The notes below the pieces were generated by a model. It saw only the letters and a list, made by a program, of their open reading frames with translations. It searched no databases and was not told where the DNA came from. Positions 37,868 to 47,570 of a stretch of DNA of 64,000 nt are shown here, piece after piece. Within the stretch, counting starts at the first letter, position 1. Each line of letters starts with the position of its first letter. The stretch is from the NCBI GenBank assembly GCA_020524245.1, contig JAIVLN010000001.1, positions 124,001 to 188,000 on the forward strand, written 5' to 3'. Both the position numbers and the translations under genes were made by a program. Source of the stretch: Rossellomorea aquimaris (lineage in GTDB: Bacteria > Bacillota > Bacilli > Bacillales > Fictibacillaceae).

Positions 37868-38470
37868 TTAGATTCCGCACTTCAACTGTGCATTACAGTT
37901 GGTACATGTATTGCATCCGCCGATTTCTTTTACTTTTCCTTTACGGCAGACTGGGCATGTGTTTCCGACTTCGTTACCGATCGTTACGTCTGTGGAACGA
38001 AGGTCTGCAATCGTGTCCACGAGTACAACTTTCTTAGGTTCTTCTTGAGTTGTTGTTTCTTCTTCATCGAACGTATTTTCTTCTGCTTTTAGTGTTAAAA
38101 CTTGTGAGTCCCGGCTTCCGTCTACATAGACTGTACCGCCTTTTGCCCCACCGTTATATAGTCGCTCATAAACCGCTTGAACCTGTTCAACCGTATAGCC
38201 TTTCGGCGCATTGACAGTCTTACTGATTGAACTATCGATCCAATTTTGGATTACACATTGCGTATCTGCATGAGCTTCAGGTTTAAGTTCCATTGCCGAT
38301 ACGAACCACTCTGGTAAGTTATTTGCATCCGCATTCTCATTGCGCGACAAGTATTCGTTCACGATATCTGCCTTCACTTCAATGAACTTACCTAAACGTC
38401 CGCTTCGGAAGTAAGAGAATGAGAAGTAAGGCTCTAATCCTGTACTTACGCCGACCATAGTTCCTGTACT
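37868..38470 (-). CDS. nrdJ: B12-dependent ribonucleotide reductase, exon 3 (C-terminal 200 residues)
   Basis: After splicing this part starts STGTMVGVSTGLEPYFSF and continues directly from APTG at the end of exon 2. It ends with a cysteine-rich tail (CPVCRKGKVKEIGGCNTCTNCNAQLKCGI; written here only as C..C pairs at the last 35 residues: CPVC, CNTC, CNAQLKC), typical of class II enzymes and needed for re-reduction. The open frame extends to 38536 inside the intron, but those residues are not part of the protein. Confidence 0.88.
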   Translation of the reverse strand, partial: STGTMVGVSTGLEPYFSFSYFRSGRLGKFIEVKADIVNEYLSRNENADANNLPEWFVSAMELKPEAHADTQCVIQNWIDSSISKTVNAPKGYTVEQVQAVYERLYNGGAKGGTVYVDGSRDSQVLTLKAEENTFDEEETTTQEEPKKVVLVDTIADLRSTDVTIGNEVGNTCPVCRKGKVKEIGGCNTCTNCNAQLKCGI

Positions 38471-38749
38471 CACTTTTGTTACTCCCTGCTTTTTGCAGGT
38501 GGAGGGATTATCAGTACCCTCTCCATTTGTCGCCAAATGGGTCAGACTATATCATCAACCAGTTCAAAACTGGTGCTCGGCATGTAGTCGTTGAGGGGTC
38601 AGCCACGACTTCCCTGCGGATTGTCTGCACCTTTTGATTTTTACCCAATAATATGTGCTGGCAAAGCACGGGTACAAAAGGATACTCAGAGTTTCCCGCA
38701 TATAGCCAAGTTTACCTATACTTTTACAAGTAGAGGGGGCAAATCATTT
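38471..38749 (-). ncRNA. Group I intron 2 in nrdJ (279 nt, no ORF)
   Basis: The intron starts after GGT of the APTG codons and ends with G, the group I rule (U before the 5' site, terminal guanosine). Core elements on the minus strand: ATGCGGGAAACTC (P), AATCCGCAGG (Q), CTCAACGACTA (R) and GATATAGTCTGAC (S). GGGU at the exon end can pair with GCCC in the intron. Removal restores APTG-STGTMVG, the normal reductase sequence. No homing endonuclease is encoded. An in-frame TGA follows one codon into the intron. Confidence 0.88.
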
Positions 38750-39910
38750 ACCCGTAGGAGCTACAGTCAACAGGTGCGAGTTACGAATACCATGCTCGAG
38801 GACACCTTGTCGGATGTCTTCAGGCATTTTCTTCATATAGCCTGTATTGATGAAAGCTTCTCGCAATTCTCTTGTTTCTTCATCTGTTTTTCCAACTAAG
38901 AATGGGAAACTGCCTTTTTCTTTAGCCAATTCGATTGACTCACGATAAGCAGTCGTTGCCATCGTTTCGAAAATCTCATCGACAAGCTTATTCCCTTCCT
39001 CAGATCCGTATTTTGTCTCACAGTAGATGAGCAAATCATGTAAGCCCATTACTCCAAGTCCGACACGGCGCTCACCAAGAGCTTGTTCACGGTTTTTCTC
39101 CAAGAAATATGGAGTTGCATCAATAACGTTATCCTGCATACGGACACCCGTACGAACCGTTTGTTTCAGTTTCTCAAAATCAACCGTCTTCGTCTCTTTA
39201 TCAGCGACATTTGCCAAGTTAACAGCCGCCAAGTTACAGACAGAATATGGTGCGAGAGGTTGTTCTCCACACGGGTTCGTTGCAACGACCTTCTGTCCAT
39301 ATGCTTTAGCGTTCGTCATTTCGTTGGCGTTGTCGATGAAGAAAATTCCTGGTTCTGCTGAATAGGTTGCACAGATATTGATGAGGTTCCATAATTCACG
39401 CGCTTTGATTCGCTTATAAACACGGATTCCGTAACCTAGTGTTTCCCATTCTCGAACATCTCCGTATTCGTGCCATTTGTTGTTGTATTCAAGCATTTCT
39501 TCAAACGTGTAATTCTCCACATCCGGGAAACGTAGTTCATATTCTGCGTCGTTTTCTACAGCTTCCATAAACTCTTTTGTCACACATACCGAGATGTTCG
39601 CTCCAGTTAAAAATTCTGAATTGTGAACACTATATGTTCCACCAGTGCGAAGCTTTTCTTCTGCTTCCTTGATAGCTTTATCAGTGAAACCACCTTGACC
39701 AGGGATGCTCTTGTAATTCACGATTCCTTGGTACATCAACTGTTCCGTCTCTGTGAGTGGTGTGAATTTCAGCTTATCTAGCGCAAGTTGTTTGATTCGC
39801 TCGTCCTTTGTATTTTCAACCAAGTATCGTAAAATTCTCGGGTTTTGCATTTTAGAAATGATGAATTCGATAATGTCAGGATGCCAGTCCGCTAGCATGA
39901 TCATTTGTGC
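38750..39910 (-). CDS. nrdJ: B12-dependent ribonucleotide reductase, exon 2 (387 residues)
   Basis: The central catalytic part, from AQMIMLADWHPDI to LLTVAPTG. It contains NPCGEQPLAPYSVCNLAAVNLA, with the radical-carrying cysteine and catalytic Glu of the reductase barrel, and RRVGLGVMGLHDLL. A TTG formed by the last three intron bases opens a false start at 39913, so automatic annotation would probably call this a separate gene. In phase 0 with both neighbours. Confidence 0.9.
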
Positions 39911-40228
39911 CAAGTATGTTTCGTTGAATCGTTAATTCAACTCTCTAAGTCACCTTAGAGTTCAGACCATATCTTACACTCTTTGGAGAGTGTCCCCGCT
40001 CTTCGGAATCACTTGATTCCTACTCTACTCACTTCCGCTAATCGCGTGTTTTCGATGGTCGTTGAACCTTCTCCATTTCAGGAGCTTGGCTGCTGATTGT
40101 CTTTATCCACTTACTGTTTTTGAGCATTCACGTTTATCGTTTCCGATTACGTTGTAGCCAGTAAGTCATGAAAAGAGTTCCCAGCAATTCACGAGGTTCG
40201 TTTTTAGACGAGGCACTTATGCTGTTTT
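39911..40228 (-). ncRNA. Group I intron 1 in nrdJ (318 nt, no ORF)
   Basis: The intron follows GGT of QGGSRRG and ends in G before GCA (Ala of AQMIML). Exon AGACGTGGT pairs with intron GCCTCGTCT, with one mismatch and the terminal U-G pair of P1. Core elements on the minus strand: AATTGCTGGGAAC (P), AATCAGCAGCC (Q), GTTCAACGACC (R), AAGATATGGTC (S). Excision joins SRRG to AQM, as in intact reductases. The frame hits TAA four codons into the intron. No endonuclease gene is present. Confidence 0.92.
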
Positions 40229-41026
40229 ACCACGTCTTGAGCCACCCTGCTCAACAAGGTGAGTCAACTTCGCAATATCATCCAGCCATGAAACTGATCC
40301 GGATGATTTTCCGTTCACGCCTTTTGCTAGTGTATTCCTTGGTCGTAGCGTCGAACCGTTCGTTCCGACTCCTCCACCACGGCTCATAATCTCCATCACT
40401 TGTTTACGGTGATCCGAAATTCCTTCTCTCGAGTCCGCTACAAACGGCATGACGTAACAGTTGAAGTAAGTGACTTCTGTCGCAGCACCTGCTCCGTATA
40501 GAACTCGTCCAGCTGGTACGAAGTTCAAGTTCACCAGTTCGTGATAAAACTTCTCGAAGGACTCTTGTCTCTTTTCTTCGGTTTCTTCAACTTCGGCTAG
40601 ACCTGTCGCATTTCGCTTTGCGATCTGCTCATAGTATATTTCAAGCGGCTTATCAATCGTATCCAGTGATCGTTTTACGATACCTGTTTCAATCTCTTCA
40701 GGCTTGTCTAATACGCCTCGATAATCGTCTTCTACTTTAACTTCCGCCATCTTTTGTTCATGGTCCAATGAAACGATGAACCCGACACCTCTCGCTGGGA
40801 ATTTCGGGTCGTCCTTTACAGTCAATACGACGAAATCCCCGACCTTCAACGTCCTTTTCTCAGTATCCTTGAACGAATACCGATCCAACATGACCAATCG
40901 AGATACACCTTTGTGTGTAGTGTGCATGTCCGATGTGATCGGATGCACCTGTTCGAATTTAGCAATGTCTTCATTCAACCGGTCAATGTTGATATGATGT
41001 CGTTGCTCCCCTGTTACAATCGCCAT
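40229..41026 (-). CDS. nrdJ: B12-dependent (class II) ribonucleotide reductase, exon 1 (266 residues)
   Basis: This gene is split over 40229-41026, 38750-39910 and 37868-38470 (853 residues after splicing). It reduces ribonucleotides to deoxyribonucleotides using adenosylcobalamin. Exon 1 (MAIVTGEQRHHINIDRLNED...) holds the N-terminal domain and the FVPAGRVLYGAG and NCYVMP segments, with one of the redox cysteines, and ends QGGSRRG. AGGAGG precedes the ATG. Two NrdR boxes lie upstream. Translation of unspliced RNA would stop 3 codons into the intron. Confidence 0.9.
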
Positions 41027-41114
41027 CCAGGATCCTCCTCATTATTTAGTGTTTTTATGTTTTTTCATTAATGCTTTATGTTTACCCAAATAATAGCATA
41101 TCCAACCTTCCGAT

Positions 41115-41162
41115 ATCAATATATAGTGTACATTATATTTAAATAGTACAATATATTGTGTA
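41115..41162 (-). promoter_or_regulatory. Paired NrdR boxes upstream of nrdJ
   Basis: ATCAATATATAGTGTA (41115-41130) and TACAATATATTGTGTA (41147-41162) both match the NrdR box ACACWATATMTWGTGT type, 32 bases apart, about three helical turns on the same face. NrdR represses reductase genes when (d)ATP is high. They lie about 90-135 bases upstream of the nrdJ start. The rest of 41163-41359 shows nothing I can assign. Confidence 0.75.
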
Positions 41163-41359
41163 ATTTAGAACGAATAACAATAATCTTGTCAAAATCAGAA
41201 AGGTGTAAAATGTGTAGAATGATGGAGAAAAATGTCCGAATCGCTCCCTATTTCATCCGGGATAACAAATTTATCTGTTTGCAGGTTTTTAGGTTTTTTG
41301 AGCTATAGATGTGCCATAAGATTTTGTCATATCCTTCTTTTGTCCTTGAAAAAAAATAA

Positions 41360-41387
41360 AAACTGCAGCTCATTTGAACTGCAGTTT
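41360..41387 (-). terminator. Terminator of lipM
   Basis: AAACTGCAG and CTGCAGTTT form a 9-bp stem; a long T-rich run (TTTTTATTTTTTTT) follows on the minus strand. Confidence 0.85.
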
Positions 41388-41394
41388 TTCCACA

Positions 41395-42228
41395 TTATCG
41401 TCGATAAGTCCAATCGTCATTTGCATAACGTCTTTCAATGATCTCATCTATATATCGTTTTTGTTCCTCGTTCAGTTCGAGTGGGACGAGTTCCACATCA
41501 AGCCCATCTGCAAATCCTTGTTTGAATGCTTTTTTAGACTCTTCAATCGTCACCTTTTCAGAACGGAGGTCGTTGATGGCGACCGCTTTTTTGCTGAACG
41601 CTTTTTGCATTCGCTCGCGAACACGCTCATTTGCAAATTTGAAACAATCAAACAGTTTGTCTTCATCTATATCTAGTAAGATAGAACCGTGCTGGAGAAT
41701 AACTCCCTTTTGTCTCGTTTGTGCACTTCCGGCAACCTTGCGTCCCTCAACGACAAGCTCATACCAGGAAGGAGCATCGAAACAGACTGCAGAACGTGGA
41801 TTTTTCAAGCCCGCTTTTTCCTCTTCAGTTCGTGGTACTGCAAAATAAGCATCCAATCCAAGGTTACGGAATCCTTCGAGAATTCCTTCCGAAATGACTC
41901 TGTATGCTTCAGTCACGGACTGCGGCATTTTCGGATGTTCTTCCGTCACGATTACACTGTAAGTCAGTTCCTGATCATGTAAAACTGCCCTTCCACCGGT
42001 TGGTCGACGGACAAATCCATACCCGTGTTCCTTGACCGCATCCATATTGATTTCTTTGTCTACCTTTTGAAAATATCCGACGGATAGCGTCGCCGGGTTC
42101 CATTCATAAAATCGGACGACTGGCTTTATTTCGCCTTTACTATGCCATTCTAAGAGCGCCTCATCCAACGCCATATTATAAGCTGGTGAACATGCACCAG
42201 AATCGATAAAATACCATTGCTCTTTCAT
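41395..42228 (-). CDS. lipM: Octanoyl-[ACP]:GcvH transferase / lipoate-ligase family protein
   Basis: A 277-residue BPL/LplA/LipB-family protein. [19 protein letters not shown] is the signature acyl-binding loop, and the catalytic cysteine lies in [13 protein letters not shown] (near 150). In B. subtilis LipM (YqhM) moves octanoate from ACP to GcvH, the entry to lipoate synthesis. Its place next to the gcv operon fits, and the products of both gcv and bkd need lipoylated carriers. Confidence 0.92.
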   Translation of the reverse strand: MKEQWYFIDSGACSPAYNMALDEALLEWHSKGEIKPVVRFYEWNPATLSVGYFQKVDKEINMDAVKEHGYGFVRRPTGGRAVLHDQELTYSVIVTEEHPKMPQSVTEAYRVISEGILEGFRNLGLDAYFAVPRTEEEKAGLKNPRSAVCFDAPSWYELVVEGRKVAGSAQTRQKGVILQHGSILLDIDEDKLFDCFKFANERVRERMQKAFSKKAVAINDLRSEKVTIEESKKAFKQGFADGLDVELVPLELNEEQKRYIDEIIERRYANDDWTYRR

Positions 42229-42334
42229 TCGAACATAACGCCTCTTTCCATAACAATCGTCTGTATGTACCGTTCATAGTTTAACAGATTTATGAACAAG
42301 GGTACAATGAATGCTCTTTTGGCGTAACTTTGTT

Positions 42335-42363
42335 TTGCGAATACGGTCAATCCTGTATATAAT
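42335..42363 (+). promoter_or_regulatory. Sigma-A promoter of yqhL
   Basis: TTGCGA (42335-42340), a 17-base spacer and a perfect TATAAT (42358-42363) lie 53 bases before the yqhL start. Confidence 0.7.
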
Positions 42364-42415
42364 GGACATGGTATATTTTTATGAATTCTATAGAAAGAAA
42401 CTAGGGGGAAATAGC

Positions 42416-42793
42416 ATGGATTGGATTTTATGGGTATTGCCAGTAGGGCTGCTACTATATATGATCATTGCTGGCCTTTATCAACGTAGACAATTGAAGA
42501 CTTTGACTGAAGAAGAATTCCGAAGCGGTTATCGGAAAGCGCAACTCATTGATGTCCGCGAAGCGAAAGAGTACGATAACGGACATATTTTAGGAGCACG
42601 TAACATCCCACTATCTCAGCTCCGTATGCGTCATAAGGAAATCCGTCAAGATCAACCGGTATACCTTTACTGTGAAAGCGGTATGCGTACAGTGAGAGCA
42701 GCTGCAGTCTTAAGGAAAAAAGGCATCAAAGACCTTTACAACCTTAAAGGCGGATTCAAAAAATGGAACGGTAAAGTGAAAAAGAGCAAATAA
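42416..42793 (+). CDS. yqhL: Rhodanese-like membrane-anchored protein YqhL
   Basis: A 125-residue protein with one N-terminal membrane anchor (about 3-20) and a rhodanese domain; the active-site cysteine is in YLYCESGMRTVRAA (near 86). It probably handles sulfane sulfur at the membrane surface. The frame is open to 42311, but AGGGGG before ATG 42416 and the promoter position set the start. Confidence 0.9.
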   Translation: MDWILWVLPVGLLLYMIIAGLYQRRQLKTLTEEEFRSGYRKAQLIDVREAKEYDNGHILGARNIPLSQLRMRHKEIRQDQPVYLYCESGMRTVRAAAVLRKKGIKDLYNLKGGFKKWNGKVKKSK

Positions 42794-42800
42794 ATAGTTA

Positions 42801-42825
42801 GAGTGAGATCGAGTCGATCTCACTC
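42801..42825 (+). terminator. Terminator of yqhL
   Basis: GAGTGAGATC and GATCTCACTC form a perfect 10-bp stem with a 5-nt loop, followed by TTTTTTATTT. Confidence 0.9.
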
Positions 42826-42841
42826 TTTTTTATTTGGTCAG

Positions 42842-43044
42842 CTTTCTATCCTTCATTTTCGTTTTTTGGCAATTTGGAGGATAGAAAGCACCTCTTTCTG
42901 TCCTCCATTTTGATGTTTTCGCAATTTGGAGGATAGAAAGCACCACTTTCTGTCCCTCATTTTCTTTTTTTCAGCAAATGAAGGATAGAAAGAGCCCTTT
43001 TCTGTCCTTCATTTCTGATTTTCTGAGTTTTGAAGGATAGAAAC
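42842..43044. repeat. Intergenic array of four 47-nt hairpin units with 5-nt spacers
   Basis: Units are 42842-42888, 42894-42940, 42946-42992 and 42998-43044; spacers are CACCT, CACCA and AGCCC. Each unit has arms CTTTCTRTCCTYCA and TGRAGGATAGAAAG, a ~14-bp imperfect stem around a T-rich loop of about 19. Loops vary; arms are conserved, with R/Y changes that keep G-U or Watson-Crick pairs. It lies between the yqhL and gcvPB terminators. Confidence 0.9.
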
Positions 43045-43069
43045 AGCTCCTGATCCTTTGCAAAAAGAA

Positions 43070-43099
43070 GGACGGACCCTACAATAGCGGGATCCGTCC
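43070..43099 (-). terminator. Terminator of the gcv operon
   Basis: GGACGGACCC (43070-43079) pairs with GGGATCCGTCC (43089-43099) with one bulge; TTCTTTTTG follows on the minus strand. Confidence 0.8.
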
Positions 43100-43108
43100 A
43101 TTTCATCT

Positions 43109-44572
43109 TTATTGTTTTTCATAGCGAAGGATCGGTTTACGTGCTGCTGTCGTTTCGTCCATTCGCTTGATGACTGTATTATGTGGTGCTTGTTGGACCA
43201 CTTCAGGTGATTCTTCCGCTTCTTTCGCGATCTGAATCATTGCGTCGATGAATTCATCCAACGTTTCCTTCGATTCTGTTTCCGTCGGCTCGATCATCAA
43301 ACCTTCCTCAACGTTTAGAGGGAAGTAGATGGTCGGTGGATGGTAACCGAAGTCCAGCAAGCGTTTCGCCATGTCCAACGTACGGACGCCAAGTTTCTTC
43401 TGACGCTTACCGGAAAGAACGAATTCGTGCTTACAATGTTGAGAAAACGGCAGATCAAAGTGCGGCGCGAGCTTGCGCATCATATAGTTCGCATTCAACA
43501 CCGCATAATCACTGACCTTTTTCAGACCGTGACGGCCCATCGTCATTATATACGTATAAGCACGGACGTTGATTCCGAAGTTACCGTAAAACGGCTTCAC
43601 TCGTCCGATGGAATCCGGCACATTATAATCGAACACATATCCTTCTTCCGTCTTCTTCAAAATCGGCTTCGGCAAGAATGGCATCAAGTCCTTCTTCACA
43701 CCGACCGGACCTGATCCTGGACCGCCGCCTCCGTGAGGACCTGTGAACGTTTTATGCAAGTTCAAGTGAACGACGTCAAAGCCCATGTCTCCTGGACGGG
43801 TACGCCCCATGATCGCGTTCATGTTCGCTCCGTCATAGTAAAGCTTTCCGCCAGCTTCGTGGACAATTCGCGCCATATCAAGGATATGCTCTTCGAAAAG
43901 ACCGAGCGTATTCGGGTTGGTCAACATCAACGCTGCCGTATCTTCACCAACGACACGCTTCAAGTCTTCAAGGTCGACAAGACCATTATCATCCGATTTT
44001 ACCGTAACGGACTCAAATCCAGCGACCACTGCAGAAGCAGGGTTCGTACCGTGTGCAGAGTCAGGAACGATGACTTTCGTACGGTTGTGGTCTCCATTTT
44101 TCTCATGGAAGGCACGGATCATCATGAGACCAGTCCACTCACCATGAGCACCCGCTGCAGGTTGTAGAGTCACTTCGTCCATACCAGTGATCTCTTCAAG
44201 TGACGTTTGAAGATCGTACATCATCTCCATTGCACCTTGGACCGTATCTTCGTCCTGATATGGATGGATGTGTGCGAAACCTGGAATACGTGCGACATCT
44301 TCATTAATTTTCGGATTGTATTTCATCGTACAAGAACCTAACGGGTAGAATCCGGAATCTACTCCGTGGTTACGCTTCGATAATGCAGTGTAGTGACGCA
44401 TGATTTGAAGCTCTGAAACTTCTGGTAGCTCAGGCTCTTCCTCACGGATATAGTCTGCATCGAGCATTTCTTCAATGGGAGTTTCCGGGACATCTAATTC
44501 AGATAGGCTGTAACCTACACGTCCTGGTTTCGACAATTCAAAAATGAGTGCTTGGTCTTTTTCGTGACTCAT
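43109..44572 (-). CDS. gcvPB: Glycine dehydrogenase (decarboxylating) subunit 2
   Basis: A 487-residue PLP enzyme half. The PLP lysine lies in [18 protein letters not shown]. With GcvPA it decarboxylates glycine and passes the aminomethyl group to lipoylated GcvH. It overlaps gcvPA by four bases (ATGA). Last gene of the glycine-induced operon. Confidence 0.96.
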   Translation of the reverse strand: MSHEKDQALIFELSKPGRVGYSLSELDVPETPIEEMLDADYIREEEPELPEVSELQIMRHYTALSKRNHGVDSGFYPLGSCTMKYNPKINEDVARIPGFAHIHPYQDEDTVQGAMEMMYDLQTSLEEITGMDEVTLQPAAGAHGEWTGLMMIRAFHEKNGDHNRTKVIVPDSAHGTNPASAVVAGFESVTVKSDDNGLVDLEDLKRVVGEDTAALMLTNPNTLGLFEEHILDMARIVHEAGGKLYYDGANMNAIMGRTRPGDMGFDVVHLNLHKTFTGPHGGGGPGSGPVGVKKDLMPFLPKPILKKTEEGYVFDYNVPDSIGRVKPFYGNFGINVRAYTYIMTMGRHGLKKVSDYAVLNANYMMRKLAPHFDLPFSQHCKHEFVLSGKRQKKLGVRTLDMAKRLLDFGYHPPTIYFPLNVEEGLMIEPTETESKETLDEFIDAMIQIAKEAEESPEVVQQAPHNTVIKRMDETTAARKPILRYEKQ

Positions 44573-45915
44573 TGGACTCCCCCCAATTCTTTGACGAATG
44601 TATCGATTTCTTCTTTCGTACGTTGTTCTGTTACCGCGATCAGCATGTGCTGGTCAAGATCTGGATAGTATTGACCGAGATCGTAACCGCCGATGAATCC
44701 TTTTTCAAGGAGTGCTTTATTGATTTCTTTAACTGGCTTGGATACCTTCACAACCAGCTCGTTGAAAAACTTTCCGTTAAAATGGACGTCCAGTCCTGCT
44801 GCTTCTAACTGCTTCTTCGCATAGTGCGCTTTTTGCAAGTTCTGCACTGCAATTTCCTTGATGCCTTTTTTACCAAGAGCAGTCATTGCGACAGATGCAG
44901 CCAATGCGTTCAATGCCTGGTTGGAACAGATGTTGGATGTCGCCTTATCACGACGGATATGCTGTTCACGCGCTTGCAAAGTCAAAACGAATCCGCGCTG
45001 TCCTTCTTCGTCAGTCGTTTGACCGACAAGACGACCAGGTACTTTACGCATCAATTTCTTTGTCGTTGCAAAATAACCACAGTGCGGTCCACCGAAGGAA
45101 GCTGGGATACCAAATGGTTGTGCGTCACCAATGACGATGTCTGCACCGAACTTACCTGGTGGCGTCAGTGCACCAAGTGACAACGGGTTGCTGGAGACGA
45201 CGAACATCGCTTTTTCAGAATGGACGATTTCTTCAATCTCTTTCAACGGTTCAATTTGACCGAAGAAGTTCGGGTATTGGACGATGACACAAGCTGTATC
45301 TCCATCTACCTCTGCTTTCAAAGCATCCAAATCTGTCGTACCGTTGGATGCTTCCACTTCTACGACTTCAAGGTTCGGACCTTTTGCATACGTATGAAGC
45401 ACGCTCAACGCTTCCGGATGGACACTCTTCGAAACGATGACTTTCTTCTTACGCGTTTGGGCTGCACTTAAGAAAGAAGCTTCTGCCAATGCCGTTTGTC
45501 CATCGTACATGGAGGAGTTCGCTACTTCCATGCCTGTCAATTCACAGATCATCGTCTGGAATTCAAAGATCGCTTGAAGCTCTCCTTGTGAAATCTCAGG
45601 CTGGTAAGGCGTATAAGCTGTATAGAATTCTGAACGCGAAATGACGTGATTGACGATGGATGGAATGTAGTGATCATACACTCCTGCACCTAAAAATGAT
45701 GCGTAATCCTTTGTGTTGACGTTTTTGTTCGCGAGCTTCGTCATCTTCTTCATCAGATCCGGCTCAGGAATAGCTTCTGAAATATTCAAATCCCCTTTGA
45801 ATCGTACGTTTTCAGGGATATCAGCAAACAGCTCATCAATGGAATCGATGCCGATTTCGGCTAACATTTCCTTTTCGTCTTGCTCTGTCATTGGTAAGTA
45901 ACGGAATTTCACCAT
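44569..45915 (-). CDS. gcvPA: Glycine dehydrogenase (decarboxylating) subunit 1
   Basis: A 448-residue PLP-fold subunit ([22 protein letters not shown]) that pairs with GcvPB; it lacks the PLP lysine, as is normal for this half. [13 protein letters not shown] and [21 protein letters not shown] are family segments. 17 bases after gcvT. Confidence 0.96.
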   Translation of the reverse strand: MVKFRYLPMTEQDEKEMLAEIGIDSIDELFADIPENVRFKGDLNISEAIPEPDLMKKMTKLANKNVNTKDYASFLGAGVYDHYIPSIVNHVISRSEFYTAYTPYQPEISQGELQAIFEFQTMICELTGMEVANSSMYDGQTALAEASFLSAAQTRKKKVIVSKSVHPEALSVLHTYAKGPNLEVVEVEASNGTTDLDALKAEVDGDTACVIVQYPNFFGQIEPLKEIEEIVHSEKAMFVVSSNPLSLGALTPPGKFGADIVIGDAQPFGIPASFGGPHCGYFATTKKLMRKVPGRLVGQTTDEEGQRGFVLTLQAREQHIRRDKATSNICSNQALNALAASVAMTALGKKGIKEIAVQNLQKAHYAKKQLEAAGLDVHFNGKFFNELVVKVSKPVKEINKALLEKGFIGGYDLGQYYPDLDQHMLIAVTEQRTKEEIDTFVKELGGVQ

Positions 45916-45932
45916 TCATTCCCCCTCGTTAT

Positions 45933-47027
45933 TTAACGTTTATAGAAAGGCGTTTTAACCACTTCTGCTTTAAGTCGGCGTTTACGGACCTGTACTTCCA
46001 CTTCTGTGCCAAGTTCCGCATACTCCGTGTTGATGATGGCTAGTCCAAGGTTTTTACCTAGCGTAGGAGATTGTGTTCCAGTCGTCACTTCTCCGATTTT
46101 TTCATCATTCTTGAAAACCTCGTAGTGTGTACGAGGAATGCCTTTTTCGATCATTTCGATGCCGACGAGCTTTCGCTTGAGCCCTTCTTCTTTTTGCTTC
46201 GTCAATGCTTCTTTTCCGATGAAATCGGCTTCCTTTTTCAATTTGACCGCAAATCCGATACCTGCTTCCAGTGGAGAAATCTCAGCCGTAAGCTCTTGAC
46301 CATATAGGGCAAGGCGAGCTTCAAAGCGTAGTGTGTCTCGAGCACCTAGACCGATCGGTTGCACCCCGTCTTCTTTTCCAGTTTCTAAAATATTCTTCCA
46401 TAGCGTTGCAGCATCTTGGCTGTCGCAATAGATTTCAAAGCCGTCTTCCCCTGTGTATCCAGTTCGGGAGACAAGCGCTTTCGTGCCATCCAGGTCCACG
46501 TCTTCTGCAAATTTGAAGAATCCGATCTCACTGAGGTCGTAATCCGTCAGCTTTTGAAGGACTTGTTCAGCTACTGGCCCTTGTAGTGCAAGCTGAGCAA
46601 CGTCATCGGAAATGTTCTGGATTTCAACATCACCTTTTTTATTTTTCACAAGCCAATCGTAATCTTTTTCTGTATTGGCTGCGTTCACGACGAGCAGATA
46701 ATCTTCGTCTGCACGCTTATAGACGAGAAGGTCGTCAACCGTGCCACCATCTTCATAGCACATCGCTGTGTATTGAGCTCCGCCATCCTTCAATTTCGAA
46801 ACGTCGTTTGTCATGACATATTGAAGGAAGTTTAGTGCATCCGGACCCTTCACGCTGACCTCACCCATGTGAGAAACGTCGAACAATCCTGCTTTCGTAC
46901 GTACAGCTTCATGCTCTTCTTTAATGCTAGAAAATTGGACAGGCAATTCCCAGCCTCCAAAATCGATTACCTTTGCACCGTACTCTTTGTACAGCTCAAA
47001 TAATGGTGTTCGCTGCAAGGTAGACAT
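45933..47027 (-). CDS. gcvT: Aminomethyltransferase (glycine cleavage T protein)
   Basis: A 364-residue tetrahydrofolate-dependent enzyme that releases ammonia from the aminomethyl-lipoyl H protein and makes methylene-THF. [13 protein letters not shown] and the C-terminal [16 protein letters not shown] are typical. An ATG at 47033 touches the GGAGAG site, so ATG 47027 with proper spacing is the likely start. Confidence 0.95.
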   Translation of the reverse strand: MSTLQRTPLFELYKEYGAKVIDFGGWELPVQFSSIKEEHEAVRTKAGLFDVSHMGEVSVKGPDALNFLQYVMTNDVSKLKDGGAQYTAMCYEDGGTVDDLLVYKRADEDYLLVVNAANTEKDYDWLVKNKKGDVEIQNISDDVAQLALQGPVAEQVLQKLTDYDLSEIGFFKFAEDVDLDGTKALVSRTGYTGEDGFEIYCDSQDAATLWKNILETGKEDGVQPIGLGARDTLRFEARLALYGQELTAEISPLEAGIGFAVKLKKEADFIGKEALTKQKEEGLKRKLVGIEMIEKGIPRTHYEVFKNDEKIGEVTTGTQSPTLGKNLGLAIINTEYAELGTEVEVQVRKRRLKAEVVKTPFYKR

Positions 47028-47110
47028 GAACATCTCTCCTCTTCTATTTTTATTTAAAGTTTCGTTATCCAGCTGCCAGATTTGTCTTTCAGTCTCTCTA
47101 AAACAGAAAA

Positions 47111-47141
47111 AGACAAAGAAGACTGAACTGTCTTCTCTGTC
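47111..47141 (-). terminator. Expression-platform terminator of the glycine riboswitch
   Basis: GACAGAGAAGAC and GTCTTCTTTGTC (minus strand) form a hairpin around AGTTCA, followed by TTTTTCTGTTTT. It overlaps the 3' end of aptamer 2, so glycine binding would disrupt it and allow gcvT transcription. Confidence 0.8.
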
Positions 47142-47315
47142 CTTGTACCTGAAAGTTTATCGCAGTGTTAGCAAACTGCGATTGTCCCCTTTGGTGGCTC
47201 CATCATCGGAACACTCTCCAGAGCTGCGTCAAACAAGAGTCCGTTTGCCTGAGAGATTCGCAATTGCTTGCTCCTTCGGCGCTACTTCATAGAGTAGTCT
47301 CTCCCCTTGTTCTCA
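47130..47315 (-). ncRNA. Tandem glycine riboswitch of the gcvT operon
   Basis: On the minus strand aptamer 1 opens GAACAAGGGGAGAG and continues with GCGCCGAAGGAGCAAG and TCTCTCAGGCAAACGGACTC; after a short linker aptamer 2 has AGCCACCAAAGGGGACAA and TTTCAGGTACAAGGACAGAG. This paired layout is the known cooperative glycine riboswitch that turns on gcv genes. Only the motif match was judged; no covariance model was run. Confidence 0.93.
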
Positions 47316-47427
47316 CTCGCCTCTATATGGTTCATGTAGCCGATTTTCACCGGCTGATCAGACTAAATCAATAGCAGCTATTATATTTCTAAGTTCGCTT
47401 GTTCATACTATGTATGAAACTAGTTCT

Positions 47428-47457
47428 ATCTTATCATCGAACGACGTAAAATGACAA
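47428..47457 (-). promoter_or_regulatory. Possible promoter of the gcv operon
   Basis: TTGTCA (47457-47452), 18 bases, TAAGAT (47433-47428) on the minus strand, about 110 bases before aptamer 1. The -10 is only a 4/6 match. Confidence 0.35.
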
Positions 47458-47570
47458 TTATCTTTTCTATGAAAGCGTTCTATTCCACACATTTAACGAA
47501 CGTTTCATAATCTCATATATTTAATGTTCGTTATTAACGCTGAATACATCTCTGGAAAGGGTTTTCTAGT

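Noticed and set aside
37868-41026. Frameshifted pseudogene or three separate reductase genes
   Set aside because: The frames join seamlessly at GGU|G sites and the inserts carry group I intron core motifs; degeneration would not give this.
37868-41026. Inteins instead of introns
   Set aside because: Inserts have in-frame stops within a few codons and no intein motifs.
42842-43044. CRISPR-like array
   Set aside because: Repeats are 47 nt with only 5-nt spacers, loops vary, and there are no cas genes.
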